NCBI RefSeq assembly: GCF_027487935.1
Contig: NZ_JAIYCP010000033.1
Coordinates: 111,872-175,871, forward strand
DNA: 64,000 nucleotides
Direction: 5' to 3'
Source of the DNA: Brevundimonas sp.
GTDB taxonomy: Bacteria; Pseudomonadota; Alphaproteobacteria; Caulobacterales; Caulobacteraceae
The position numbers and the translations under genes were made by a program. Under the pieces are notes generated by a model that saw only the letters and a list, made by a program, of their open reading frames with translations, was not told where the DNA came from and made no database searches. Positions 24,357 to 33,550 of this stretch are shown one piece after another; within the stretch, counting starts at the first letter, position 1, and every line of letters starts with the position of its first letter.

Positions 24357-25799
24357 ATGACCTGGCTTTTTCTGCCGATCCTTATCGCCGCAGCCTTCGC
24401 CGCCTATCTCGGCGGGCGGGCGATGGCGCGCCGGCGCGGCCAGGCCCTGCAGGCCGGAGAACGTTCCCATTCCCGTCCCGGTCAGCATGGGGCCTATGCC
24501 CTGATCTGGACCGTGGTTCCGGCCATGGTCGTGCTGTTGGCGGCGGCCGTCTTTTCACCCGACATCGAGCAGCAGCTGACCGCCACGGGCGCGCCCGAAG
24601 CCGTCCAGCAGCTTGAGCCCTTCCGCCGCGAGGCCTTCTTTGCCGACGCCCGCGCCGTCGGCGAGGGACGCCCGGCCGTGCAGATCTGGACGGCACCCTT
24701 CGCTGAACTGCTTCCGGTAGAGGGCCGGCGCGCCGCCCGGATCAGCCAGATGCTGGATCTCGGTGGCATCGTCGGTGCCGCCCTAGCCGCCTTGCTGGGG
24801 GCGCTGTTTGTCTTCGGCCAGATCCGTCCGGGCATGCGGGCACGAAACCGGGTCGAGGGCTGGATCGTCGGCCTTCTGTTCGCCTGCTCGGCCGTCGCCG
24901 TCCTGACCACCGTCGGCATCATCACCTCCCTGGTCTACGACTCCCTGCGTTTCTTCTCCGCCATCCCGGTCGCCGATTTCCTGTTCGGAACCCAGTGGAG
25001 CCCCCAGACCGCGATCCGTGCCGACCAGGTGGGTTCCACCGGAGCCTTCGGTGCCCTGCCCCTCTTCGCCGGCACCTTCCTGATCATGCTGATCGCCATG
25101 GCGGTGGCCGCACCGGTCGGATTGTTCGCCGCCATCTATCTGTCGGAATACGCCGGGCCGGTCTTCCGCGCGACGGTCAAGCCGGTGCTGGAAATCCTCG
25201 CCGGTGTGCCGACCGTGGTCTACGGCTTCTTCGCCGCCCTCACCGTCGGTCCGGCCTTCCGTGAATTCTTCAACGGACTGGGTGCCCTGATGATCGGCGG
25301 ACCGCTTGACGGTCTCGGCCAGTATCTGCTGCTCGTGCAGAACCAGATGGCGCTCGTCGCCGGCGCGGTCATGGGCATCATGTTGATCCCGTTTGTCAGC
25401 TCCCTGTCCGACGACATCATCAACGCCGTGCCCCAGTCGCTGCGTGACGGGTCCTATGCCATGGGCGCGACCCGCTCCGAGACGGTCAAGCGCGTCCTGC
25501 TGCCCGCCGCCCTTCCCGGCGTCGCCGGAGCCATGCTGCTGGCCATGTCGCGTGCCATCGGCGAGACCATGATCGTCACCATGGCCGCAGGTCTCGCCGC
25601 CAGCCTGACCCTGAATCCCCTGGATACCGTCACCACCGTGACCGTCCAGATCGTGACCCTGCTGACCGGGGACCAGGAGTTCAACAGCACCAAGACCCTG
25701 TCCGCCTTCGGCCTCGGCCTGACCCTTTTCCTCGTGACCCTGGTGCTCAACATCGTGGCCCAGCGCATCGTGCAGACCTACCGGCAACAGTATGACTGA
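24357..25799 (+). CDS. pstC: Phosphate ABC transporter permease PstC
   Basis: Encodes 480 residues. PstC and PstA form the channel of the high-affinity phosphate importer. It is longer than E. coli PstC (about 320): an N-terminal region with TM segments and a periplasmic stretch (to about residue 200) precedes the permease core, as in the extended alphaproteobacterial form. The EAA-like loop DGSYAMGATRSETVKRVLLPAALPG and ILAGVPTVVYGF are typical. It overlaps pstA by eight bases. pstS, the binding protein, is not in the operon. Confidence 0.95.
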   Translation: MTWLFLPILIAAAFAAYLGGRAMARRRGQALQAGERSHSRPGQHGAYALIWTVVPAMVVLLAAAVFSPDIEQQLTATGAPEAVQQLEPFRREAFFADARAVGEGRPAVQIWTAPFAELLPVEGRRAARISQMLDLGGIVGAALAALLGALFVFGQIRPGMRARNRVEGWIVGLLFACSAVAVLTTVGIITSLVYDSLRFFSAIPVADFLFGTQWSPQTAIRADQVGSTGAFGALPLFAGTFLIMLIAMAVAAPVGLFAAIYLSEYAGPVFRATVKPVLEILAGVPTVVYGFFAALTVGPAFREFFNGLGALMIGGPLDGLGQYLLLVQNQMALVAGAVMGIMLIPFVSSLSDDIINAVPQSLRDGSYAMGATRSETVKRVLLPAALPGVAGAMLLAMSRAIGETMIVTMAAGLAASLTLNPLDTVTTVTVQIVTLLTGDQEFNSTKTLSAFGLGLTLFLVTLVLNIVAQRIVQTYRQQYD

Positions 25800-27078
25800 G
25801 ACCCGTGTTACGTCCGAAATGCGCGCGGCCCGCCTGCGGGCAGGCCTGAAGAAGCGCTATGCCCGCGAAGGCCGGTTCAGGCTCTACGGCCTGCTCGCCA
25901 TCGGCGTGGCCGTCGGCTTCCTGCTCCTGCTGCTGGGCCGGATCATCGAACAGGGCCACACGGCCTTCTACACCCACTCCGTCACCGTCCCCGTCTATAT
26001 GGACCCCGCCCGGATCGACCGGGCCTATCCGCAGGGCACGAATTTCCAGCTGCTGGTCGCCGAACAGCAGCTGGCCCGGATGGGAATTGCCGACAATGCG
26101 GCGGGGACCAAGGCCACGGCCCTGCGCAGCCTGTTCTCGTCGGAACTCAAATTCGCCGCCGCCGCCCGGATCCAGAGCAACCCCGAACTGATCGGCCAGA
26201 CCGTAACGATCACCGCGCCGGTGTCCGACGAGGCCGACCTCTACTTCAAGCACGAGATCTCGCGTGATACGCCCGCCGACCAGCGCCGTCTCAGCGACGA
26301 ACAGATCGGCTGGCTGGACCAGATGAAGGCCTCCGGTCTGGTCACAGCCCATTTCAACAGCGGCCTGTTCACCAAGGGCGACTCGACCGAGCCGGAGCTG
26401 GCCGGGGTGCTGGGGGCCGTCGTCGGCTCCGTTATGATGCTTCTGGTCACCGCCCTCATCGCCATCCCGCTGGGCGTCGGGGCTGCCGTTTATCTGGAAG
26501 AGTTCGCGCCACGCGGCCGGATCACGGACCTGATCGAGGTCAATATCAACAACCTCGCCGCCGTGCCCTCGATCATCTACGGCCTGCTCGGCCTGGCCCT
26601 GTTCATCAACTGGATGCACCTGCCGCGCGCCAGCCCGCTGGTCGGCGGCCTGGTTCTCGCCCTCATGGCCCTGCCGACCATCATCATCGCGACCCGGTCG
26701 TCGCTGAAGGCCGTTCCGCCGTCGATCCGCGAGGCGGCCCTGGCCATGGGCGCGTCAAAGACCCAGACCGTGTTCCAGCACACCCTGCCGCTCGCCATGC
26801 CCGGCGTCATGACCGGTGCCATCATCTCCATGGCCCATGCCCTGGGCGAGACCGCGCCGCTGCTGCTGATCGGCATGGTCAGCTTCATCCCCGGCATTCC
26901 GTCCGCCATCGGCGAGCCCAGCGGGGCCCTGCCCTCCCTCGTCTACATCTGGGAAAATGCTTCGGAGCGCGCCTTTCATGAGCGCACGGCCGCAGCCATC
27001 CTTGTCCTTCTCGCCTTCATGATCGTCATGAACGCCGCCGCCATCTTCCTGCGCCGGCGCTTCGAACGCCGGTGGTAG
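25792..27078 (+). CDS. pstA: Phosphate ABC transporter permease PstA
   Basis: Encodes 428 residues. One TM helix near the N-terminus ([19 protein letters not shown]) and a periplasmic domain of about 150 residues (DUF3333-like) precede the permease core with [16 protein letters not shown] and the EAA loop [20 protein letters not shown]. The extended form is common in alphaproteobacteria. It overlaps pstC and ends four bases before pstB. Confidence 0.95.
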   Translation: MTETRVTSEMRAARLRAGLKKRYAREGRFRLYGLLAIGVAVGFLLLLLGRIIEQGHTAFYTHSVTVPVYMDPARIDRAYPQGTNFQLLVAEQQLARMGIADNAAGTKATALRSLFSSELKFAAAARIQSNPELIGQTVTITAPVSDEADLYFKHEISRDTPADQRRLSDEQIGWLDQMKASGLVTAHFNSGLFTKGDSTEPELAGVLGAVVGSVMMLLVTALIAIPLGVGAAVYLEEFAPRGRITDLIEVNINNLAAVPSIIYGLLGLALFINWMHLPRASPLVGGLVLALMALPTIIIATRSSLKAVPPSIREAALAMGASKTQTVFQHTLPLAMPGVMTGAIISMAHALGETAPLLLIGMVSFIPGIPSAIGEPSGALPSLVYIWENASERAFHERTAAAILVLLAFMIVMNAAAIFLRRRFERRW

Positions 27079-27082
27079 CCCG

Positions 27083-27967
27083 ATGAAATTCCAGATCTTC
27101 CGCACGCAGGAGAGCGATCACGGTCACAAGGCGCCGCAGGATACGCAGCGCGAGCCTGCACCGGCCATGGCGGTCCCCACGGCCTCCCATCGCGGCGGCG
27201 GACCCGTCGGCCCGACCAAGATCGAGGCCCGCGACGTCTCGGTCTTCTACGGGGCCAAACAGGCGCTGCACGAGGTCACACTGGATATCCCGGATAAGAC
27301 GGTCACCGCCCTGATCGGCCCGTCCGGTTGCGGCAAGTCGACCTTCCTGCGGACCATGAACCGCATGAATGACACCATCACCGGGTGCAAGGTGACCGGC
27401 CGCATCGAAATGGACGGTGAGGACATCAACGACCGCTCGGTCGATCCCGTCCTGCTCCGCGCCCGCGTCGGCATGGTGTTCCAGAAGCCGAACCCCTTCC
27501 CCAAGACCATCTTCGAAAACGTCGCCTATGGTCCCCGCATTCACGGTCTGGCGGCCTCGAAAGCCGAGCTCGAGGGCGTCGTCGAGGCTTCCCTGAAACG
27601 CGCCGGTCTCTGGGAAGAGGTCGCCGACCGCCTGCACTCGCCGGGCACCGGCCTGTCCGGCGGCCAGCAGCAGCGTCTGGTCATCGCCCGCGCCATCGCG
27701 GTCGAGCCCGAAGTCATCCTGATGGACGAGCCCTGCTCGGCCCTGGACCCCATCGCCACCGCCAAGATCGAGGAACTGATCGACGAGCTGCGCGAACGCT
27801 ACTGCATCGTCATCGTCACCCATTCCATGGCCCAGGCCGCACGGGTCAGCCAGCGCACTGCCTTCTTCCACCTCGGCCGACTGGTCGAGACGGGAGACAC
27901 CGAGGATATCTTCACCAATCCGCGGGAACGGCGCACGCTCGACTACATCACCGGCCGCTTCGGCTAG
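27083..27967 (+). CDS. pstB: Phosphate ABC transporter ATP-binding protein PstB
   Basis: Encodes 294 residues. A variable N-terminal tail of about 45 residues precedes the ABC ATPase with Walker [10 protein letters not shown], signature LSGGQQQR, Walker [13 protein letters not shown] and H-loop [26 protein letters not shown] and [20 protein letters not shown] are PstB-specific. It couples ATP hydrolysis to phosphate import through PstC-PstA. Confidence 0.97.
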   Translation: MKFQIFRTQESDHGHKAPQDTQREPAPAMAVPTASHRGGGPVGPTKIEARDVSVFYGAKQALHEVTLDIPDKTVTALIGPSGCGKSTFLRTMNRMNDTITGCKVTGRIEMDGEDINDRSVDPVLLRARVGMVFQKPNPFPKTIFENVAYGPRIHGLAASKAELEGVVEASLKRAGLWEEVADRLHSPGTGLSGGQQQRLVIARAIAVEPEVILMDEPCSALDPIATAKIEELIDELRERYCIVIVTHSMAQAARVSQRTAFFHLGRLVETGDTEDIFTNPRERRTLDYITGRFG

Positions 27968-27977
27968 GACTGCCCGC

Positions 27978-28700
27978 ATGCCCCAACACACGGTCAAGGC
28001 CTATGGAGACGAGCTCAACCAGCTGACGGCAGAGGTCGCCCGTATGGGCGGTCTCGCCGAGGCCCAGGTGGCTGACGCCGTCGATTCCGTCGCCCGCCGT
28101 GACGTTGCCCTCGCCCGTGCCGTGGTGGATCGCGACGCCCGGCTGGACGCCATGCACCGCGACATCGAGCGCAAGGCCATTCGCCTCATCGCCCTGCGTC
28201 AGCCGGTCGCCTCCGACCTGCGCCGCACCCTGGCGTCGATGAAGCTGGCCATGGACCTCGAACGCACCGGGGATCTGGCCAAGAATATCGCCAAGCGCGG
28301 CCTGATCCTGGCCGAGGGTGAGCCGATGCAGCCCCTGACCCGTTCGATCGAGCGGATGGGCAAGCTGGTCTCCATGCGTCTGCGCGACGTGCTCGACGCC
28401 TATGCCGCGGCCGAGATCGACCGGGCCATCGCCGTCTGGAACACCGACGACGAGGTCGACGAACACTACAACGCCCTGTTCCGCGAGCTGCTGACCTACA
28501 TGATGGGCGACCCGCGCACGATCACCGCCGGCACCCATCTGCTGTTCATGGCCAAGAACCTTGAGCGCATCGGCGACCACGCCACCAACATCGCCGAAAC
28601 CATCTACTACGAGATCACCGGCCAGGAGTTCATGGGCGAGCGCCCGCGCTGGAACCCCGACGCCGCTGAAGCCGCGCCCGAACCGCTGTCGCCCGTCTGA
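27978..28700 (+). CDS. phoU: Phosphate signalling protein PhoU
   Basis: Encodes 240 residues. PhoU links the Pst transporter to PhoR and keeps the kinase inactive at high phosphate. Two PhoU repeats are seen, each with the metal-binding ExxxD pattern, as in LAMDLERTGDLAKNIAKRG and MAKNLERIGDHATNIAETI. It has no signal peptide or TM segment, fitting a peripheral cytoplasmic protein. It lies between pstB and phoB. Confidence 0.97.
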   Translation: MPQHTVKAYGDELNQLTAEVARMGGLAEAQVADAVDSVARRDVALARAVVDRDARLDAMHRDIERKAIRLIALRQPVASDLRRTLASMKLAMDLERTGDLAKNIAKRGLILAEGEPMQPLTRSIERMGKLVSMRLRDVLDAYAAAEIDRAIAVWNTDDEVDEHYNALFRELLTYMMGDPRTITAGTHLLFMAKNLERIGDHATNIAETIYYEITGQEFMGERPRWNPDAAEAAPEPLSPV

Positions 28701-28711
28701 ATCCGGAGAAT

Positions 28712-29407
28712 ATGCCCGTGCAGCCCTATGTTCTGGTTATGGAAGACGAGGACGCCCTGGCGACCCTCCTGTCCTACAACCTCGAAAAGGAAGGCTACCG
28801 CGTCGTGGTCGCCGCCGACGGCGAGGAAGGCATGCTCCAGATAGAGGAGCGTCTGCCCGACCTCGTCCTGCTGGACTGGATGCTGCCGAAGCTGTCGGGA
28901 ATCGAGGTCTGCCGGCGTATTCGCGGCAAGTCCGAGACCCGCAACATGCCGATCATCATGCTGACGGCGCGGGGCGAGGAAAGCGACCGCATCCGCGGCC
29001 TCGACACCGGGGCCGACGACTATCTGACCAAGCCCTTCTCGATGAGCGAGCTGATCGCCCGCATCCGCGCCGTCCTGCGCCGCATCCGCCCGGGCCTGGC
29101 CGATGACCGCCTCAACCACGGCGACATCGTCATCGACCGCGTCGCCCACCGCGTCCGCCGCGCCGGCAATGAGATCCACCTCGGCCCGACCGAGTTCCGC
29201 CTGCTCGACCATCTGATGCAGCACCCCGGCCGCGTCTTCAGCCGCGAACAGCTGCTCGACGCCGTCTGGGGCTCGGACGTCTATGTCGAGGCCCGCACCG
29301 TCGACGTCCACGTCGGCCGCCTGCGCAAGGCCCTGAACGTCGAGGGCACGGTCAATCCGATCCGCACGGTCCGGTCGGCAGGCTATTCGCTGGATCTCGG
29401 GGGGTAG
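28712..29407 (+). CDS. phoB: Phosphate regulon response regulator PhoB
   Basis: Encodes 231 residues. The receiver domain has the acidic pair MEDEDA, phospho-acceptor Asp about residue 55 (LLDWMLPKLSG) and KPFS lysine. The C-terminal winged helix of the OmpR class has LGPTEFRLLDHLMQHPGRVF and VHVGRLRKALN, ending with VRSAGYSLD. Phosphorylated PhoB activates Pho-box promoters. It closes the pho-pst operon; a palindromic repeat follows. Confidence 0.95.
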   Translation: MPVQPYVLVMEDEDALATLLSYNLEKEGYRVVVAADGEEGMLQIEERLPDLVLLDWMLPKLSGIEVCRRIRGKSETRNMPIIMLTARGEESDRIRGLDTGADDYLTKPFSMSELIARIRAVLRRIRPGLADDRLNHGDIVIDRVAHRVRRAGNEIHLGPTEFRLLDHLMQHPGRVFSREQLLDAVWGSDVYVEARTVDVHVGRLRKALNVEGTVNPIRTVRSAGYSLDLGG

Positions 29408-29420
29408 CCCCACTGCTATC

Positions 29421-29577
29421 GTCATCCCGGCGAAGGCCGGGACCCAGCGGCGCCGCGACGGCGGCGAAACACCGTCCTGTGGTTCAGCGTCGCTATCCGG
29501 ACCGTCTGCGCCTTCGACAGTGTCGCGCTCCCGCGCGCCGCTGGGTCCCGGGGTTCGCTTCGCGCCCCCGGGATGAC
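29421..29577. repeat. Palindromic intergenic element, family 1, copy 2 (inverted relative to copy 1)
   Basis: Left arm GTCATCCCGGCGAAGGCC and GACCCAGCGGCGCC; right arm GCGCCGCTGGGTCCCGGG ending GGGATGAC. Its reverse complement aligns with copy 1 at 18626, including GGTGTTTCGCCGCCGTCGCG. It separates phoB from the next gene. Confidence 0.8.
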
Positions 29578-29607
29578 GATAGCCGGATTGCGTTCTAGGC
29601 TGTCTCC

Positions 29608-30183
29608 ATGACGACCGATCACGATGCACGCATGATGGCTCACCTGCTCGGCCTGCTTGAGCCTCATGGCATCGGTGCCGACCGGCTCACCATCGCTTAC
29701 GAGGACGATCTGCAAGACTACGACGTCCTGATCAGTGGCGGCGAACTGTCCGACGCTCAGATCGCCGCCATCTGGGAAGCGATGCACCTGGGCGGCTGCC
29801 CGCGATTCACCGACGCTCGCAACACTGACCGATGGCATGAAGCCTTGCGCCGCGAGGGCCTCAAGATACTGAAGGCGCAAGCCGCCGAGGCGCGTCTCAG
29901 GCACCCCGACATTCCCCGGTTTGATCGTGCCACCCGGACCCTGCTCGAATTCGTCCACGCACTGGAAATCTGGTCCGGAGCCGAGCCGGGATCGACCCTG
30001 ACCGTGACTGGCGATCAAGCGGTGCTTGCGCAGTTCAATGGCCCGCCACCCGATTTCGCGGCCATCCAGAAACATCTTGTTGTGAAGGCGATCCTCGCTG
30101 ACGAGGACATCGAGGTCCTGCAACTGATCGGAATGGACAGCGGCGCGGACCCAGAGTCTTCACACCAACACGGAACCCGCTAG
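29608..30183 (+). CDS. Hypothetical protein
   Basis: Encodes 191 residues. It starts MTTDHDARMMAHLLGLLEPH and contains AIWEAMHLGGCPRFTDARNT. There is no signal peptide or TM segment, and no family is recognised. Composition is somewhat less GC-rich than neighbouring genes. It lies between a palindromic repeat and the gamma-glutamyltransferase gene and could be cotranscribed with the latter. Confidence 0.5.
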   Translation: MTTDHDARMMAHLLGLLEPHGIGADRLTIAYEDDLQDYDVLISGGELSDAQIAAIWEAMHLGGCPRFTDARNTDRWHEALRREGLKILKAQAAEARLRHPDIPRFDRATRTLLEFVHALEIWSGAEPGSTLTVTGDQAVLAQFNGPPPDFAAIQKHLVVKAILADEDIEVLQLIGMDSGADPESSHQHGTR

Positions 30184-30213
30184 GGTCCCCTCCTCAGTTC
30201 GAGGAGCCGTCCC

Positions 30214-32049
30214 ATGCGCCGTCGCACCTTCCTTTCGACCCTTCCCGCCGGAGCCTTGCTGGCCGGGGCGACCGCAGCCGGGGCCGGCAGCCCGCCTGCC
30301 CCTGCCGCCGCGCCGCGCGCGCCTCAGGCCGCCGCCACCGACCCCTTCGCCGGCATCGGCCCCGGCAACCGCAACAGCGGTGTCCAGTTCGTCGGTCGGT
30401 CGACCGTCTGGGGTGCCAACGGGGCCGCCGCCACGGCCCATCCGCGCGCCACCCTGATCGGTATCGACACGCTGCGGCGCGGCGGTTCGGCCATCGATGC
30501 GGCCATCGCCATCAACGCCGCCCTCGGCTTCCTCGAGCCCACCGCCAACGGCATCGGCGGCGACGCCTTCTGCATGCTGTGGGACCCGGCGCAGCGGAAG
30601 GTCGTCGGCTTCAACGGTTCGGGCAACAGCCCGCTCGGCCTGTCCCTCGAAACCGCCCGGTCGAAGAAGGCTGCGGACGGCTATCTGCCGCCCTATGGCG
30701 CTGTCACGGTCAATGTCCCGGGCACGGTCGACGCCTGGTGGGCCGCCCATCAGCGCTACGGCAAACTGCCGTGGGCTGAGGTCCTCCTGCCCGTCGCCGA
30801 GCTGTGCGAAGAGGGCGTGCCCATGCCCCAGCTGATCGCCTGGTATCTCCAGCGCAACATGGCCGGCTTCGACCGCCGCGCCGCGATCATCGAGGAGAAC
30901 GACAACCGCAAGAAGGTCTATGCCCCCGACGGCCGCACCCCCCGGGTCGGCGAGGTCTTCGCCAATCCCGACCTCGGCCGCACCTACCGGATGATCGCCG
31001 AGGGCGGTCGCGACGCCTTCTATGAGGGGGCCATCGCCGAACACATGGAACGCTATTTCCGCCGCATCGGCGGCTGGATGACCAGGGCCGATCTGGCCCC
31101 GCACCGCACCGAATGGGTCGAGCCGATCCGCACCGACTACCGCGGCGTCGAGGTCTATGGCCTCGGCCCCAACACCCAGGGCCTGTCGACCAATCAGATC
31201 CTCAACATCTGCGAACAGTTCGACCTCAAGGGCATGGGCTTCCAGTCCGCCGCCTCGATCCACCATCAGGCCGAGGCCAAACGTCTGGCCTTCGAGGACC
31301 GGGCGAAATGGTTCGCCGACGACCGCTTCAGCCGCACCCCCGTCGAATGGCTGAACTCCAAGGCCTATGCCGCCGAACGCGCCGCCCTGATCCGCCCCGA
31401 CCGGGTCATGGACCGCGCCTTCCCCGGCGATGCGCCCACGCAAGGTGACACCACCTATTTCAGCGTCGCCGACAAGGACGGCATGATGGTCAGCTGGATC
31501 CAGTCCAACTATCGCGGCATGGGCTCCGGCCTGGTCCCCGACGGCCCGGACGGCTCGACCCTGGGCTTCATGTTCCAGGATCGCGGCGAACTGTTCGCCC
31601 TGACCGACGGTCACCCCAACGTCTATGCCCCCGGCAAACGCCCCTTCCACACCATCATCCCGGGCTTCGCCTGCAAGGACGGCGAACCCTGGATGGCCAT
31701 GGGCGTCATGGGCGGCGGCATGCAGCCGCAGGGTCAGGCCCAGATCATCATCAATATGGTCGACTACGGCCTCGACCCGCAGGAGGCCGGCGACAGCCCC
31801 CGCTGGCAGCACGAGGGCTCGTCGGAGCCGACGGGCCATCCGTCCGAAGGCGTCGGCGTCCTGCATCTCGAAACCGGCGTCCCGGCCGCGACCAGGGCGC
31901 AACTGGCGGCCATGGGCTGGGTGCTGGGCGGGCCCAACGGCGGCTTCGGCGGCTATCAGAATGTGGTGCGGCAGGCGAACGGCCGCGGACCCTGGACCTA
32001 TGGCGCGGCGACCGAGATGCGCAAGGACGGGATCGCCCTGGCGTATTGA
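30214..32049 (+). CDS. Gamma-glutamyltransferase family protein, exported
   Basis: Encodes 611 residues. MRRRTFLSTLPAGALLAGAT is a Tat-type signal. The Ntn-hydrolase fold shows GGSAIDAAIAINAALGFLEP, TANGIGGDAFCM and the self-cleavage site QGDTTYFSVADKDG, where Thr at about residue 413 is the new N-terminal nucleophile. The family cleaves gamma-glutamyl bonds (glutathione, cephalosporin side chains); the exact substrate is open. Autoprocessing would give a large and small subunit in the periplasm. The stop overlaps the next start (TGATG). Confidence 0.88.
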   Translation: MRRRTFLSTLPAGALLAGATAAGAGSPPAPAAAPRAPQAAATDPFAGIGPGNRNSGVQFVGRSTVWGANGAAATAHPRATLIGIDTLRRGGSAIDAAIAINAALGFLEPTANGIGGDAFCMLWDPAQRKVVGFNGSGNSPLGLSLETARSKKAADGYLPPYGAVTVNVPGTVDAWWAAHQRYGKLPWAEVLLPVAELCEEGVPMPQLIAWYLQRNMAGFDRRAAIIEENDNRKKVYAPDGRTPRVGEVFANPDLGRTYRMIAEGGRDAFYEGAIAEHMERYFRRIGGWMTRADLAPHRTEWVEPIRTDYRGVEVYGLGPNTQGLSTNQILNICEQFDLKGMGFQSAASIHHQAEAKRLAFEDRAKWFADDRFSRTPVEWLNSKAYAAERAALIRPDRVMDRAFPGDAPTQGDTTYFSVADKDGMMVSWIQSNYRGMGSGLVPDGPDGSTLGFMFQDRGELFALTDGHPNVYAPGKRPFHTIIPGFACKDGEPWMAMGVMGGGMQPQGQAQIIINMVDYGLDPQEAGDSPRWQHEGSSEPTGHPSEGVGVLHLETGVPAATRAQLAAMGWVLGGPNGGFGGYQNVVRQANGRGPWTYGAATEMRKDGIALAY

Positions 32050-32468
32050 TGGCGGACATCGACCTCACCGGCCGCTGGACCGGCGTCTATTTCTACCCCG
32101 TGGACCCGGTCCATAATCCCTTCGACGACTGCCCGCCGACGCCGTTCCTCGCCGAGCTGAGCGATGTCGCAGGCACGGTGACGGGCACGACCTCGGAGCC
32201 GGACGTGATGTACGATGCCTCGGCCATCATCCCGTCCGTCATCGACGGCAGCCATGACGGCAGCACCCTTCGCTTCGTCAAGTTCAGCGACGCGCCGGAA
32301 GGCTTTGAAGACGCGATCCACTACGAAGGGGCCATCTCCAGCGATGGTCTGACCGTCGAGGGTCGATGGAGCATCCTTGATGATTGGTCGGGGACGTTCC
32401 GGATGCAGCGTCAGTCGGGCGTGGCGGCCAGTCTCGAAGCCGAGGCGGCGGACAGCCTGGCCCTATAG
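32049..32468 (+). CDS. Hypothetical protein, translationally coupled to the gamma-glutamyltransferase
   Basis: Encodes 139 residues, MADIDLTGRWTGVYFYPVDP then TPFLAELSDVAGTVTGTTSE and SDGLTVEGRWSILDDWSGTF. The beta-rich pattern with repeated GRW motifs suggests a small lipocalin-like beta barrel, but no family is certain. It shares one base with the preceding stop, so it is in the same operon. Its end overlaps the end of hslO by six bases (convergent). Confidence 0.65.
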   Translation: MADIDLTGRWTGVYFYPVDPVHNPFDDCPPTPFLAELSDVAGTVTGTTSEPDVMYDASAIIPSVIDGSHDGSTLRFVKFSDAPEGFEDAIHYEGAISSDGLTVEGRWSILDDWSGTFRMQRQSGVAASLEAEAADSLAL

Positions 32469-33398
32469 GACCTGGCCCGCCACCACCTCTTCCGGCGCCA
32501 GGTCATAGACCGTCGCGCAGTATTCGCAGGTCACACGGATCTTGCCGTCGGCCTCGACCATGTCGGCCCGCTCGGCCGGGTCGAACGAGGTCAGCACCCC
32601 TGCGATCCGCTCACGCGAGCAGCGGCACTGGGCCACCAGGGCCAGGGCATCCTCCAGCCGCACCCCGTCTTCATGGAACAGGCGGAACAGCAGGACTTCA
32701 GGCGTGATCGTCGGATCCAGCAGTTCGTCATCGGCCAGGGTCTGGAACAGGGCCCGCGAGCGGTCCCAGGCCTCCTCGGTCGAGCCGCGCGCCTCATCGC
32801 CGGCGATCAGCTGGATCAGCGCCCCGCCGGCACGCCAGCCGACGCCCTCATCGGTCACCACCGAGCCGACCGCCAGCCGCACCCGGGTCGGGATCTGTTC
32901 GGACTGCTGGAAATAGTGTTCCGCCGCCAGCGACAGGCTCTCGCCCTCGATCGGGGTGATGCCCTGGGTCCGTTCGAAGTCCGGGCCGCGATCCAGCGTC
33001 ATCACGAACACCCCCTGCCCCAGCAGCGAGCGCGCGCCGGGGCGGGCAAAGCCCTGCGACGCCGCCGCCACCTCGGCCTCGTCGAACCGGCAGTAGCCGC
33101 GCATCTGGCCGTCGGTGCCATAGTCAGCGACCACATAGCGAACCGGCCCGTCGCCCTGCGCCTGCACGATCAGCCGGCCCTCGAACTTGAGGCTGGAGCC
33201 CACCAGGGCGGCAAGCGCGCAGGCCTCGCCCAGCAGGGCCGCAACCGGCTCGGGATAGGCATGGGCCGACAGGATGGTGTCGATGGTCTGGCCCAGCCGC
33301 ACGATCCGGCCACGCACAGGCCAGCCCTCGATCTGGAAGGCAGCGGCCAGATCGTCGGCGGGCGCGGTGGCGGCGTGGTCATGCGCCTGATCGGTCAC
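32463..33398 (-). CDS. hslO: Hsp33 family redox-regulated chaperone
   Basis: Encodes 311 residues. Hsp33 becomes an active holdase when oxidants release zinc from four cysteines, here CRC (in VAQCRCSRERI) and CEYC (in VTCEYCATVYDL), both intact. The N-terminal domain shows GRIVRLGQTIDTILSAH and AALVGSSLKFEGRLIVQAQG. It is cytoplasmic and ATP-independent. An N-terminal Ala/His-rich tail of about 15 residues is variable. It is divergent from the SDR gene. Confidence 0.93.
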   Translation of the reverse strand: MTDQAHDHAATAPADDLAAAFQIEGWPVRGRIVRLGQTIDTILSAHAYPEPVAALLGEACALAALVGSSLKFEGRLIVQAQGDGPVRYVVADYGTDGQMRGYCRFDEAEVAAASQGFARPGARSLLGQGVFVMTLDRGPDFERTQGITPIEGESLSLAAEHYFQQSEQIPTRVRLAVGSVVTDEGVGWRAGGALIQLIAGDEARGSTEEAWDRSRALFQTLADDELLDPTITPEVLLFRLFHEDGVRLEDALALVAQCRCSRERIAGVLTSFDPAERADMVEADGKIRVTCEYCATVYDLAPEEVVAGQVL

Positions 33399-33550
33399 GG
33401 TCGGTCCTTGGAAAGCGGCGGGGGCGGCGAAGCGACGTCAGATAGGCGCACCAGTCGCGAATGATAAGACCTGCGTGCTACAGCAGGAACCGGCGCGGGT
33501 TCGGCACCCGTCCCAGCCACCCGTTCTGACCACACCGACCCGGCGGTTTC

